From Nitrososphaerota archaeon (GTDB taxonomy: Archaea > Thermoproteota > Nitrososphaeria > Nitrososphaerales > JACQRY01): a stretch of DNA of 35,707 bases. Of the stretch, positions 23,589 through 31,086 are shown in pieces. Below the pieces are notes generated by a model, which saw only the letters and a list, made by a program, of their open reading frames with translations, had not been told where the DNA came from and ran no database searches. How positions within the stretch are numbered: position 1 is the stretch's first letter; every line of letters begins with the position of its first letter. The stretch is from assembly GCA_016184315.1 (NCBI GenBank), contig JACPCU010000002.1, positions 1-35,707 of the forward strand, given 5' to 3'. The position numbers and the translations under genes were made by a program.

Positions 23589-24008
23589 TCAAGGAAGAAA
23601 CTCACCTGTTTGTGACCGTTGTTTGAAGGCTACGTCGAATCGATTAAAGACTCCCTCCCTTCCAAGCAGTTGTGGAACGCCTTCTATCTCCGCGAATGCA
23701 ACGGGAACTGGAAACGCATTCCCGCCTATACGAACCATCACTTCTTGATGCCTTACGATTATCTTGCACTCCGCTTTTCTGGATATGCCTCCAAGCTTGA
23801 ATTCCTTGCCTGCCTCCCAATTGTACCCGGCAGCTTCGCATGCAGATCTAGGCAAAAGGATGTAGTCTGCTCCGCTATCAACGAGCAACGCAACACGAAT
23901 CCATCCTCCAGCTGAAGTTTTGAGTTCCAGCTCAATATATGGTCTGTAGACTGTCCGGTTAAGTTCTCGGATGCGTTCTGCTCGAAAGCCAAACGGAACT
24001 ATGTTCAA
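23589..24008 (-). CDS. Retropepsin-like aspartyl protease, intact
   Basis: The 139-residue protein has a retropepsin-type active site LLVDSGADYILLP (Asp44-Ser45-Gly46) and the terminal PQLLGREGVFNRFDVAF, typical of single-domain, dimer-forming aspartyl proteases. A beta-rich start (YRPYIELELKTS) precedes it. No signal peptide or membrane segment is seen. The TTG start at 24008 overlaps the stop of the upstream DUF5678-like frame (TTGA, 24005-24008), which implies coupled translation. Retropepsin-like proteins of this size are common in archaea, but their targets are unknown. Pairing with a DUF5678-like protein is repeated at 24877-25494. Confidence 0.82.
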   Translation of the reverse strand: MNIVPFGFRAERIRELNRTVYRPYIELELKTSAGGWIRVALLVDSGADYILLPRSACEAAGYNWEAGKEFKLGGISRKAECKIIVRHQEVMVRIGGNAFPVPVAFAEIEGVPQLLGREGVFNRFDVAFKQRSQTGEFLP

Positions 24009-24199
24009 GCTTCTAGGGCTTCCTCTTTTGGTATGAATGCAAGGAGGGGTGTTTTGCCCTTAAGCCTCTCTTTGCCCTTCTCAAATACTTCTTTGAAAGT
24101 CCCACCGTGGGCAATGATCTGACCATTGTGAATTGCTACAAACTTACCCCTGAAGGCTCTTTGTTTGTCGGTTGCTTCTAGGAACCATTTAAAGTCAGT
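24005..24199 (-). pseudogene. DUF5678-like fragment upstream of the protease
   Basis: This 64-residue open frame (TDFKWFLEAT..., RGKFVAIHNGQIIAHG..., TPLLAFIPKEEALEA) has the DUF5678-like pattern W-F-L ... G-K-x-V-A-I ... A-x-G, also seen in the protein at 25252. It has no ATG, GTG or TTG start: an in-frame TAA (24200-24202) closes it upstream. The conserved part begins almost immediately after that stop, so its 5' end appears lost or frameshifted. It ends in a TTGA overlap with the protease start. Confidence 0.6.
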
Positions 24200-24554
24200 T
24201 TAATTCTACAGCTTTTCCTATTTCCGACTCGGATCTTATCACGAAGATCGAGGGGTACTGTGCTGCCCAGCCATGTGACAATGGAGTTGGTTGCAGGTGA
24301 CTATCGTAGGAGGAATCCAACTTTGTGAACAACCTAATCTGGCTTTTTTGTGGATTAAGGTAACATACACTTCTGTTTGTCTTAGGGGACTTTAAAGTAG
24401 CCCAATGCTTTGACTCTTCGTAGCTCAAAGATGGGATTTCTTTACCGACCCTGGCCCTAATCATGTCTAACCAAGCGAGTGTAGTAGGTGAGGAATCAAG
24501 CAACCTATCCGTTTTTTGCATCAATCCCTTGGCCCTCTTGTAACTAGAGAACAT
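24195..24554 (-). CDS. Uncharacterised protein, possibly DUF5655-like
   Basis: The 119-residue protein starts with a helical stretch (FSSYKRAKGLMQKTDRLL) and continues with TTLAWLDMIRARVG, VCYLNPQKSQIRLFTKLD and HGWAAQYPSIFVIRSESEIGKAVEL. This resembles small DUF5655-type proteins, but the match is weak. It ends in TGA exactly at the start of the DUF5678 fragment, as if the two were joined at a recombination point. The ATG at 24554 follows a TATA-like tttatta on the minus strand by about 20 bp. Confidence 0.45.
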   Translation of the reverse strand: MFSSYKRAKGLMQKTDRLLDSSPTTLAWLDMIRARVGKEIPSLSYEESKHWATLKSPKTNRSVCYLNPQKSQIRLFTKLDSSYDSHLQPTPLSHGWAAQYPSIFVIRSESEIGKAVELN

Positions 24555-24876
24555 GTATCATGCCTAGTTGACTAATAAATCCTACTCTGGGCAGAACAAG
24601 ACTCCTCAGACGGAAAATAGGATTTACTCTTAAAATCCCCGCTCCATGGACACTAAGTGTCACCGATGTCCAACACTTCCCCGCGAAAAGTATGTATCTA
24701 GGCGGAACTGAAAGATTCTTGCTTCTAAATTTGGATTAGAATTGGTGATGTAAGGATCCTCTATCAGGTTATGTGGAAAGATTCAATGATCAGAGTTGCG
24801 GTAATCGAGTTTCGTGGAAGAGCTTACAAATAGCTCGAACAACGTAGAAAACAATGTAATCATTCAACTAGGTGCG
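24555..24876. other. Intergenic stretch, mostly without genes
   Basis: No convincing gene. A 21-residue frame from ATG 24646 (MDTKCHRCPTLPREKYVS) carries one CxxC pair and could be the stub of a small zinc-ribbon gene; it is preceded by an A/T-rich box about 25 bp upstream. The rest is unassigned. A plus-strand frame from 24814 runs antisense to the retropepsin remnant and is judged a shadow. Confidence 0.35.
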
Positions 24877-25242
24877 TTAAGGATCAGAGACTTCGATTTC
24901 TCTACGCTTGCCGTTCAGGCATATCTTGAAAGAGTCGAGGACGTCCCGGCCGAGGAGTGCTCTTACCCCGCCTTCCTTCGGCTAGTCGAGAGTGCCTACT
25001 CTCACGTCAAAGGCCTTTCCAAATTCCTTCACCCTGGCAACATAAAGCGGAAGAAGGATGACTCCTGCACCGGTTGCAATAGACTTGTACTCAGCAAATC
25101 TAAGGCCGAGTTTCTCCGCCGTGTTGGGTGGTATTATGGTCTTGGATGCAGCGAAGTCAATGTGTGCGTTCAACTCGGCTTCTCGTTCTCCAGAGACAGA
25201 GATCCTCACGATAGGCATATCATCCACATATTTGAGGAGCAT
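24877..25242 (-). pseudogene. Retropepsin-like aspartyl protease, degraded
   Basis: The 86-codon open part (MLLKYVDDMPIVRISVS...) has the retropepsin start and the expected active-site position reads DFAAS (Asp29-Phe-Ala) instead of DTGAS/DSGAD. A TAG at 24982-24984 stops it, yet the same frame continues for 34 codons with GGVRALLGRDVLDSFKI, the family's C-terminal signature. Both active-site change and stop indicate decay, unless the protein has kept a non-proteolytic role. Its start is 9 bp after the DUF5678-like gene at 25252. Confidence 0.75.
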
Positions 25243-25251
25243 GGCGAATAC

Positions 25252-25494
25252 CTAGAAGAGAATCCCAGCCGCAGAAAACTTACCTATCCTTCTAACGTAG
25301 AATATCTTCCCTAGGAACTTTTTTTCAGCAGCCTTGGATGCTTCATCTATGCTAGTGCCTATGGCTGCCACCCCTTCATCGTACAATGCAACGATCTTGC
25401 CCTCACACTTGCTCTCAAGGGTCTCCTTGTTCCTCTGGTAGACTTCCTCGCACTTCCTTACGAACTCCTCCTTGGCTACGGTAACCGTCGTCAT
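25252..25494 (-). CDS. DUF5678-like small protein, intact
   Basis: This 80-residue protein has a charged helical start (AKEEFVRKCEEVYQRNKETL) and a small beta-rich domain: EGKIVALYDEGVAAIGTSIDEA, ending in KIFYVRRIGKF. It aligns with the fragment at 24005-24199 (G-K-x-V-A ... A-x-G). DUF5678 proteins are small archaeal/bacterial proteins of unknown function that often sit beside retropepsin-like proteins. A promoter-like tatttaag (25527-25534, minus) lies about 37 bp before ATG 25494. It is followed 9 bp later by the retropepsin remnant. Confidence 0.68.
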   Translation of the reverse strand: MTTVTVAKEEFVRKCEEVYQRNKETLESKCEGKIVALYDEGVAAIGTSIDEASKAAEKKFLGKIFYVRRIGKFSAAGILF

Positions 25495-25526
25495 GCTCTC
25501 TGCCAGATTCCACTAGGTCTCACGGG

Positions 25527-25534
25527 CTTAAATA
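25527..25534 (-). promoter_or_regulatory. TATA box for the DUF5678/retropepsin module
   Basis: Minus strand tatttaag is centred about 36 bp before ATG 25494, predicting a leader of about 10 nt. A second A/T-rich element (atatata, 25540-25546) lies just upstream. Confidence 0.45.
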
Positions 25535-25741
25535 GATTCTATATATGATTGTATGCAAGCAAAATACCGGGCTATGCATCACATGCTGAATCCTCACTTC
25601 AACTCAAAGAGACTATATGGAGTTATTCTGTAAGCATGTTCACCCAAAGACTGCGACACCAAAAACCCCACAGTAGGTGCTCTCTCCCACCTCTCCCTAT
25701 CCACCCCTCTATACCAACGACAGCGGAGCGAGGAAGATGGA

Positions 25742-25815
25742 TGGACCGGGAGGGATTTGAACCCTCGACCTCTGCCATGCCAAAGCAGCATCCTACCAGG
25801 CTAGACGACCGGCCC
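25742..25815 (-). tRNA. tRNA-Ala (anticodon GGC)
   Basis: The minus strand folds into a complete cloverleaf: acceptor GGGCCGG/CCGGTCC with a G3-U70 pair (the alanine identity element), D arm GTCT/GGAT, anticodon stem CTGCT/GGCAG with loop TTGGCAT (anticodon GGC), 5-nt variable loop, and T arm GAGGG-TTCAAAT-CCCTC. Discriminator A73 is present and CCA is not encoded. A TATA-like aatata lies about 30 bp upstream (25844-25849). Its 3' end is repeated at 23505, 22720 and 22077. Confidence 0.95.
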
Positions 25816-25843
25816 ACTAAACCAGCCCACTAATCACCGCCCA

Positions 25844-25849
25844 AATATA
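25844..25849 (-). promoter_or_regulatory. TATA box for the tRNA-Ala gene
   Basis: Minus strand tatatt is centred about 31 bp before the first tRNA base, giving a short 5' leader for RNase P processing. Confidence 0.5.
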
Positions 25850-25959
25850 CCTTACACTACTTGCGTCCTCCACTGGATCAACCAGAAACAACACAAATGA
25901 TAAGAGGTCTCTGTCTCTCTAGGTCTCCCTCCACCCTCTCACCACCCCAAACAACGCAA

Positions 25960-27753
25960 CTACCTAGGCTGAGTCACAGTGTCAACAAGAGCCAACCGCC
26001 CCTCCCTCTCAACCACATCAACAGCCCTCCCCAACGCCCCAGCCACATCCCCAGGATCCTCAACAGGCCCCTCACCATACAGACCGAAGCTCTCAGCCAA
26101 CCTAGCAAAATCAGTAGCAGGATCATCAAGCCTAATCCCAATGACACGATTCTCCACAGACCTACCACGCACCTCAGCCACATACTCCTGATGCCTCTCA
26201 TCATTATAGTAAGACCTATTGTTCAACATCACCACCAGCATCGGAATCCGATGATGAGCAGCAGTCCACAGCGACGAAGGAGTGTAAAGCAGATCACCAT
26301 CCGCCTGAAGCGCCACACACAGCCGCCTAGACCCCTTATGGGCAAGAGCAACACCCAATGCACCACCAAACCCCGTCCCCGTCCCATGACCCTTACCCCC
26401 ATACCGGTAATACTCACCCCAATCCCAGAGCCTCCGAGCCCAACGATCCAAGGTTCCAAAGGTCAACACCCAGTCCCGACTCCTAACAGCCTTCCAAACC
26501 TCAGCAGCAAGAAAAGAAAGAGCAATAGGCTTCTCACCGCGACGCGCCTCAGCCTCCTCCCGCCACTTCTTCCTCAACTCATCATGCTTCCCAGAGAGCA
26601 CCGCCTTCCTCTCATCCAACCGTCTTCTAACACCACTACTCTTCGAAAGCTCCTTACGACACAGAGCAGACAGAGCAGGAACAGCAACCCTAGTGCTCCC
26701 AGCCAACTTAACGTCAACAGGAACAAGCTTCTGATAGCTCTGAGCCCAGCTCCCAGGACTATAGAACCCCATACCCGCATCAACCACCTTCGCATCCGCG
26801 GAGAGAAGCTCCTCAACCTCACGGCTGAAATGACTCTTCTCCAACCACAACGCACCATACAAATCATGAGAATCAAGGCAAAGCACCGCATCAGCCCCAC
26901 GAAGAAGCTCAACCCGATACCCAGTCAAATCCAACGGATGCGTATTAGGAAAATTGAACCTCCCACCCAAGTCAACCACAGGAGCAGAAAGGGTTTCAGC
27001 CAGCTCCACAAGCCTATCCACATCACCCTGACTCTTCGCGTAAAAATCAGCCAGAATCACAGGGCTCTCCGCTCCACCCAAGATCTTGGCCGCATCACCC
27101 AGAGCATCAGGGTTAGGCAGAGGAGGGGGCGTAAGAGGATAATCATCAACCCTAGGCGGAATGAACCCCTTAGGCAGAGATGCTTCCTGAAGATCAATGT
27201 CGAAGCACAAGTATGTTGGTCCCTCAGGCTCAGCCAAGGAGATACGGCACGCCCGGATAAGGGACTCCAATGCGCCTTCCACACCCTCAGGCTGATCATC
27301 CCACTTCACATACTCTCTCACCAAGTTTCCCTGAACAAGAGCAGTATGCACCCAATCTATACTCGGCCTTCTACGAGAAGAATCCAAGGGACCCGTGCCC
27401 CCCATAATAAGCACCGGAACTCTCTCAAGCCAAGCATCATAGATAGCTCTAGTAGCATGCTGCAGACCCACAATGTTATGCACAATTGCGACGCCCAGTT
27501 TCCCAGTAGCTCGAGCGTAGCCGCACGCCATAGCCACAGCTGTCTCTTCATGAGTACACAGCACGATCTCAGGTTCTGAGTTTCCAGCAAAGTTGACAAT
27601 AGAGTCGTGTATAGCTCTGAAGGTAGCGCCGGGATTAATAGCCACATACTCGACGCCCATCTCACGCAGGAGACTGACGATAACATCAGAAACATACTCT
27701 GGCTTCTTGAAACGGGCCACCGGAACAGGGGTACTGCTTTTCTTGGAAGGCAT
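25960..27753 (-). CDS. Thiamine diphosphate-dependent enzyme, acetolactate-synthase-like
   Basis: The 597-residue protein has the three-domain layout of the POX/acetolactate synthase family. The N-terminal Pyr domain holds the catalytic Glu in CTHEETAVAMACGYA; the C-terminal PP domain holds the Mg-ThDP motif ADGDLLYTPS ... LVVMLNN. The middle domain does not show an obvious FAD site. Possible activities include acetolactate synthase, benzoylformate or sulfopyruvate-type decarboxylase, or another 2-oxoacid decarboxylase or lyase; the sequence does not decide. Start ATG 27753. The gene ends 144 bp from the tRNA-Ala gene. Confidence 0.88.
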   Translation of the reverse strand: MPSKKSSTPVPVARFKKPEYVSDVIVSLLREMGVEYVAINPGATFRAIHDSIVNFAGNSEPEIVLCTHEETAVAMACGYARATGKLGVAIVHNIVGLQHATRAIYDAWLERVPVLIMGGTGPLDSSRRRPSIDWVHTALVQGNLVREYVKWDDQPEGVEGALESLIRACRISLAEPEGPTYLCFDIDLQEASLPKGFIPPRVDDYPLTPPPLPNPDALGDAAKILGGAESPVILADFYAKSQGDVDRLVELAETLSAPVVDLGGRFNFPNTHPLDLTGYRVELLRGADAVLCLDSHDLYGALWLEKSHFSREVEELLSADAKVVDAGMGFYSPGSWAQSYQKLVPVDVKLAGSTRVAVPALSALCRKELSKSSGVRRRLDERKAVLSGKHDELRKKWREEAEARRGEKPIALSFLAAEVWKAVRSRDWVLTFGTLDRWARRLWDWGEYYRYGGKGHGTGTGFGGALGVALAHKGSRRLCVALQADGDLLYTPSSLWTAAHHRIPMLVVMLNNRSYYNDERHQEYVAEVRGRSVENRVIGIRLDDPATDFARLAESFGLYGEGPVEDPGDVAGALGRAVDVVEREGRLALVDTVTQPR

Positions 27754-28196
27754 CGGTCTGGGACCGACAAAGGCAAGATGATAAGGTTAGCTTCAATCAC
27801 TTCTGTTCAGAATTCGATGCGCGTTTGCCTCACCCGCTTTATATCACCCCCCTAAACAAATCTTACGCGAGGGCTCAGCGATCCAAGTCCCGATGATTGA
27901 ACACCACCATCTAATCTTGCTACGACGCCAACCTTAGCATCCGCAAATCCAACCCCCTTCAAACATGAACCAGCATGGAAGTCTTCATAGTAAAGCCAAC
28001 TCAGAGTTCATGTTGTAAGGATGGTCTAGAACTCCACAACAAGGCTTCTATGGACACGCAATGACTACGAATCAACCTCGTAGAATCCTTCGCAATACCC
28101 CCAACCTCTTCACCCTGTTCCCTGGAACAACAGTAACGTAAACTCTCTACAGCCATTGCTCAGATAAACATAATTCTTACTGATTCCCCGACTACT
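27754..28196. other. Long intergenic region between divergent genes
   Basis: About 440 bp without a supported gene. On the minus side a weak TATA-like ccttatca (near 27782) lies about 30 bp before ATG 27753, and a clearer tatataaag-type element lies near 27838-27846. On the plus side, taaacataat near 28166-28173 fits a leaderless start at 28197. No RNA gene or repeat is recognised in the middle. Confidence 0.45.
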
Positions 28197-28562
28197 ATGT
28201 CAATGATCCAAAGAGTCACCATAGTGCTAGCCCACTGGTGCCCCCACTGCGATCCCCCCGGCTTGGAAGCAACCCAAAGAATAGGGAGAGATCTCGGCGT
28301 ACCTGTGAGAGTTTTGAACATCGACATCAAAGAGCAGGAGAAAGAGGCAGACGAAGTCGTCTTGAGGAACGGAGACTGGGCCGAAGACTACACCATCCCA
28401 CAGATATTCCTAGAGCATTCAAATGGACACGTTCAACACATCTTTACAGGCTACTCTGAAGGAGTTCGTGTGACGAAAGCTAAGCTAGAGAACATGTTCA
28501 GCAGCACTTGGTATAGAGACTTGCTAAAGCATCAGAATCTTCTAGGTACAAGACGCTCCTAG
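28197..28562 (+). CDS. Thioredoxin-fold protein
   Basis: The 121-residue protein has a redox CPHC at residues 15-18 in VLAHWCPHC and a cis-Pro motif YTIPQIFLE, so it is a thioredoxin/glutaredoxin-fold protein. The sequence CPHC is typical of DsbA-like and some glutaredoxin-like proteins. There is no signal peptide, suggesting a cytosolic thiol-disulfide role. ATG 28197 lies about 26 bp after an A/T-rich box. Its stop overlaps the convergent zinc-ribbon gene by 4 bp (28559-28562). Confidence 0.85.
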   Translation: MSMIQRVTIVLAHWCPHCDPPGLEATQRIGRDLGVPVRVLNIDIKEQEKEADEVVLRNGDWAEDYTIPQIFLEHSNGHVQHIFTGYSEGVRVTKAKLENMFSSTWYRDLLKHQNLLGTRRS

Positions 28563-29059
28563 GTCCCTGTCTTCCTGCAGTCAGGACAGGCCTTAAAACT
28601 TTCTTTGACGCTCTGCACAAACACCCTTCCACAATTAGTGCATATGAACGGCCCCTGAGGCTCCTCTCCCAGATGAACCTTTGGCGGAGTCCAGTAAACC
28701 TGCCTAAAGATGAACGGCGCCAAAGAAGTTTCGTCGGTTGCAGCCGGTTCCTCCATGTCGACGGCATTTTCCCAAGGATGGCGAGTCGCGACCCGTATCT
28801 CCCAATCTCTTATCTTGACTCCGGGTACATTCTCTCTGAGAACCTTCTTGAACCATTCTAGGTCCAAGTTCACCTTAGGACTAAAGTAGACCACTCGCGA
28901 AACATAGTTTCCCGGACAAACATATGCTCCTAGAAGCCTGTCTTCCTGATCCACGATCTCTCTGAAGTAAACTGATTCATCGCAATGCCTGTAACACTTA
29001 GCGTTAACGATGATGCACTCCTTGACCAGTCTACTGAGGTCTTTCTTGACGTCTCTCAT
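28559..29059 (-). CDS. Uncharacterised protein with C-terminal zinc ribbon
   Basis: The 166-residue protein ends in a Cys4 zinc ribbon (ICTNCGRVFVQ ... ACPDCRKTGT). The N-terminal two thirds has mixed helical and beta character (VNAKCYRHCDESVYFREIV, a CPGNYVSRVVYFSP strand and VRATRHPWENAVD-like stretch). I do not recognise a family. Its ATG overlaps the stop of rpiA by 4 nt (ATGA, 29056-29059), indicating coupled translation and possibly a common cellular role. Confidence 0.7.
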   Translation of the reverse strand: MRDVKKDLSRLVKECIIVNAKCYRHCDESVYFREIVDQEDRLLGAYVCPGNYVSRVVYFSPKVNLDLEWFKKVLRENVPGVKIRDWEIRVATRHPWENAVDMEEPAATDETSLAPFIFRQVYWTPPKVHLGEEPQGPFICTNCGRVFVQSVKESFKACPDCRKTGT

Positions 29060-29763
29060 GGGCTTGCAGCGAGCCTCTCGACACTGCCGTCGCGCCGAGC
29101 CACATAGAAGATGTCTCCTGCACCTATGAAGATCCCTGATGCTGTAACCCCTGGGATATTCTTGATCTGAACCGTACTTTGCTCAGGCTTCTTAATAGGA
29201 CCGAAGTCGGTGTCAAAGATGAAGTTACCATTCTCAGTCACATAGGGATACCCCTTGTTAAGGACTCTAAGAGACGGTTTTCCACCTATCTCACGGAGCT
29301 CTTTTTCAACGCCGGTTCGCGCAAACGACACAAACTCCACTGGAACAGGCTTACTCAAGACGTCAACATACTTCTCCTCATCTGCAAGAATGATCCGTTT
29401 CCTAGCTGCGTGCAAAAGGACTTCCTCGCGAAGCAGGGCTCCTCCACCTCCCTTAATCATGTTAAACCTAGCGTCGATCTGATCCGCTCCATCGACAGCA
29501 AGACTGATGTTGGGAACAAGGCTCGGCGAAGCCAGCTCCAAACCAACTCTCTCAGCCACCAGCTGAATCTGAGATGAAGACGCTATAACCATGACAGACT
29601 CCCTTAACCCACTACTGTAGGCGCCAAGCTTCTCGACAAAGCGAGCCACAGTAGCACCGCTCCCCAAGCCGATAACCTCCCCGCCAGAAACATGCTTCAC
29701 CGCCAGCTCAGCTATCTTAGCCAAAGCATCTTCTAGGCTCGATTCAACACACCAACTGAACAC
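29056..29763 (-). CDS. rpiA: Ribose-5-phosphate isomerase A
   Basis: The 235-residue protein has the RpiA signatures GLGSGATVARFVEKLG (about 32-47), DGADQID with the catalytic Asp residues, and MIKGGGGALLREEVL with the Lys and Glu of the active site. It interconverts ribose-5-phosphate and ribulose-5-phosphate in the non-oxidative pentose phosphate or ribulose-monophosphate route. Start GTG 29763. The downstream zinc-ribbon gene overlaps by 4 nt, and a coiled-coil membrane gene lies 34 bp upstream. Confidence 0.95.
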   Translation of the reverse strand: MFSWCVESSLEDALAKIAELAVKHVSGGEVIGLGSGATVARFVEKLGAYSSGLRESVMVIASSSQIQLVAERVGLELASPSLVPNISLAVDGADQIDARFNMIKGGGGALLREEVLLHAARKRIILADEEKYVDVLSKPVPVEFVSFARTGVEKELREIGGKPSLRVLNKGYPYVTENGNFIFDTDFGPIKKPEQSTVQIKNIPGVTASGIFIGAGDIFYVARRDGSVERLAASP

Positions 29764-29797
29764 TTACTTGGACTCCGCACATCGCCTTGCGTCAGCT

Positions 29798-30457
29798 CTA
29801 GCTTTCAACATCCATCTGTTCAAGTCTAGCAAGCGCCTCGAGAACCTCGTCTCTAACTGCCTTAACCTTGTCATCAACTTCAGCCCCAGGCTTTTGCTTC
29901 TTTTCCTCTGCCTTCTTCTCCACGGGCTTCTCCTCAGGAGCCTTAGGAGCAACAAGTTGAACCGCAATCGGAATCGATGTCTTGACAGCCTTCAGCCTGC
30001 TCTTCGCGTCAGCCAACCTACTCTCAATCTGCCCCATCTTCCTATCGAATAGTCCAACCAGCTCCTCGCGTAGCTGCTCCAATTCACCCACTTCAATAAA
30101 CAGATCAGCGTTCTCAAGCCTCTCCTCCACACCTCGAAACTGAGATCGATACTTGCCGACGAGCTGCTCACGTTCCTCCTTGGTAAGCCTCCCCTCTGCT
30201 TCAGCCTCAAAGACTCTTGCAATAGCCCCCGTCAACATCTCCTTCTCCACCAGCAACGCCTTCATCTCCCTCTTACGTTTCTCCAGTTCCACCTTCTCAA
30301 TACTCTTACTAGTGGACCGGGTCGGGATCAGTTCAAGGTTAGGTGTTTTTGTACGTGAATCGGCTGGTCTGTTCTTAGAATACAAGTAGGTTCCGACAGC
30401 TCCCGCTGCAACACCGACACTAGCGCCCACGATGAGTGTAAGAGGGTCCACCGACAT
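29798..30457 (-). CDS. Membrane-anchored coiled-coil protein
   Basis: From ATG 30457 (MSVDPLTLIVGASVG) the protein has 219 residues: one N-terminal membrane helix (about 6-27), a charged coiled-coil region (about 55-165), a Lys/Glu/Pro-rich linker (EEKPVEKKAEEKK) and a final helix. The frame is open up to 30541, but that longer start would overlap the eL37 gene, so the shorter start is preferred. No family is recognised. Its position downstream of LSm-eL37 and upstream of rpiA suggests possible co-transcription. Confidence 0.65.
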   Translation of the reverse strand: MSVDPLTLIVGASVGVAAGAVGTYLYSKNRPADSRTKTPNLELIPTRSTSKSIEKVELEKRKREMKALLVEKEMLTGAIARVFEAEAEGRLTKEEREQLVGKYRSQFRGVEERLENADLFIEVGELEQLREELVGLFDRKMGQIESRLADAKSRLKAVKTSIPIAVQLVAPKAPEEKPVEKKAEEKKQKPGAEVDDKVKAVRDEVLEALARLEQMDVES

Positions 30458-30525
30458 ATCTCTCACAGAGATTACTCTGACTATCAGCCAATATGTAGTT
30501 AAACTTTCAGGGTTAAAGGAGAAGG

Positions 30526-30690
30526 CTAAGCCGTCATCCACTTGTAATGCCTTAATCTAGGAGAAGCCCCGAAGCCGCATTGAGAACACCGCTTATTGCG
30601 GAGATGATAGGAATGCCTCCCACATCTACGGCACGTTATGTGAACCTTCTTGCGTCCTCTTCCACCGAAACTGGTCGTTCCCTTAGTCAT
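30526..30690 (-). CDS. rpl37e: Ribosomal protein eL37
   Basis: This 54-residue protein is eL37 of the large ribosomal subunit: MTKGTTSFGGRGRKKVH start, zinc-binding Cys20, Cys23, Cys35 and Cys38 (TCRRCG ... RCSQCG), and FGASPRLRHYKW near the end. It lies 16 bp downstream of the LSm gene, the common archaeal LSm-eL37 arrangement. It is too short for many gene finders but the motifs are clear. The stop is TAG at 30526-30528. Confidence 0.95.
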   Translation of the reverse strand: MTKGTTSFGGRGRKKVHITCRRCGRHSYHLRNKRCSQCGFGASPRLRHYKWMTA

Positions 30691-30706
30691 CCTTCTTCCA
30701 CTCTAT

Positions 30707-30937
30707 CTAGCCTGGAGGAGGAGAGATAATGACTACGTTGTCTCCTCTCACCACGATGGTGCCGAGGCCATTGGTCTTACCCTCCTCGACGATCTCCTCG
30801 GAGTTCTCCAAGAGGAGGTTCATGTGCTGGTCGAAGCCTTGCAGCACTCCCCTGAGGGCCTTTCCTCCTTTTAGCTTGATCAATACCACTTTTCCTAAGC
30901 TCTCATCCAACACCTTGACAGCCATATCTGCAGACAT
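30707..30937 (-). CDS. LSm (Sm-like) RNA-binding protein
   Basis: The protein has the Sm1 motif [21 protein letters not shown] and the Sm2 motif [16 protein letters not shown] in a small beta-barrel that forms RNA-binding heptamers. From ATG 30937 ([15 protein letters not shown]) it has 76 residues, matching archaeal LSm starts; a GTG at 30970 opens the frame 11 codons earlier. A TATA-like cataaataa near 30986-30994 precedes it. It is probably co-transcribed with eL37. Confidence 0.93.
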   Translation of the reverse strand: MSADMAVKVLDESLGKVVLIKLKGGKALRGVLQGFDQHMNLLLENSEEIVEEGKTNGLGTIVVRGDNVVIISPPPG

Positions 30938-31086
30938 CGAAGATCCCTTCTCAGCGTCTCTTGGCGGCACTATGAATGCCCCTCTTATTTATGCTTACAT
31001 TAGCAAGTTGCCTCCTGAAGGACGTCTAATACGTTCACCATTACTAACAGATCAAATAGCCTTATCTAGCGTCAGCACATTGAACC

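Noticed and set aside
24814-25314. 166-codon plus-strand ORF
   Set aside because: It is antisense to the retropepsin remnant, whose family motifs are clear on the other strand, and shows no recognisable domain.
25549-25833. Plus-strand ORF containing MDREGFEPSTSAMP
   Set aside because: The sequence is the well-known translation artefact of the opposite strand of a tRNA gene; the tRNA-Ala cloverleaf explains it.
25861-27579. 572-codon plus-strand open frame antisense to the ThDP enzyme
   Set aside because: Its translation is dominated by Pro, Ser, Ile, Thr and Arg without any domain, and it lies entirely opposite a gene with clear ThDP motifs; codon bias of that gene explains it.
30309-30326. 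tggaccggg followed by cgggat, resembling the tRNA 3'-end repeat
   Set aside because: It is shorter and lies inside a coding region in an uninterrupted gene; chance match.
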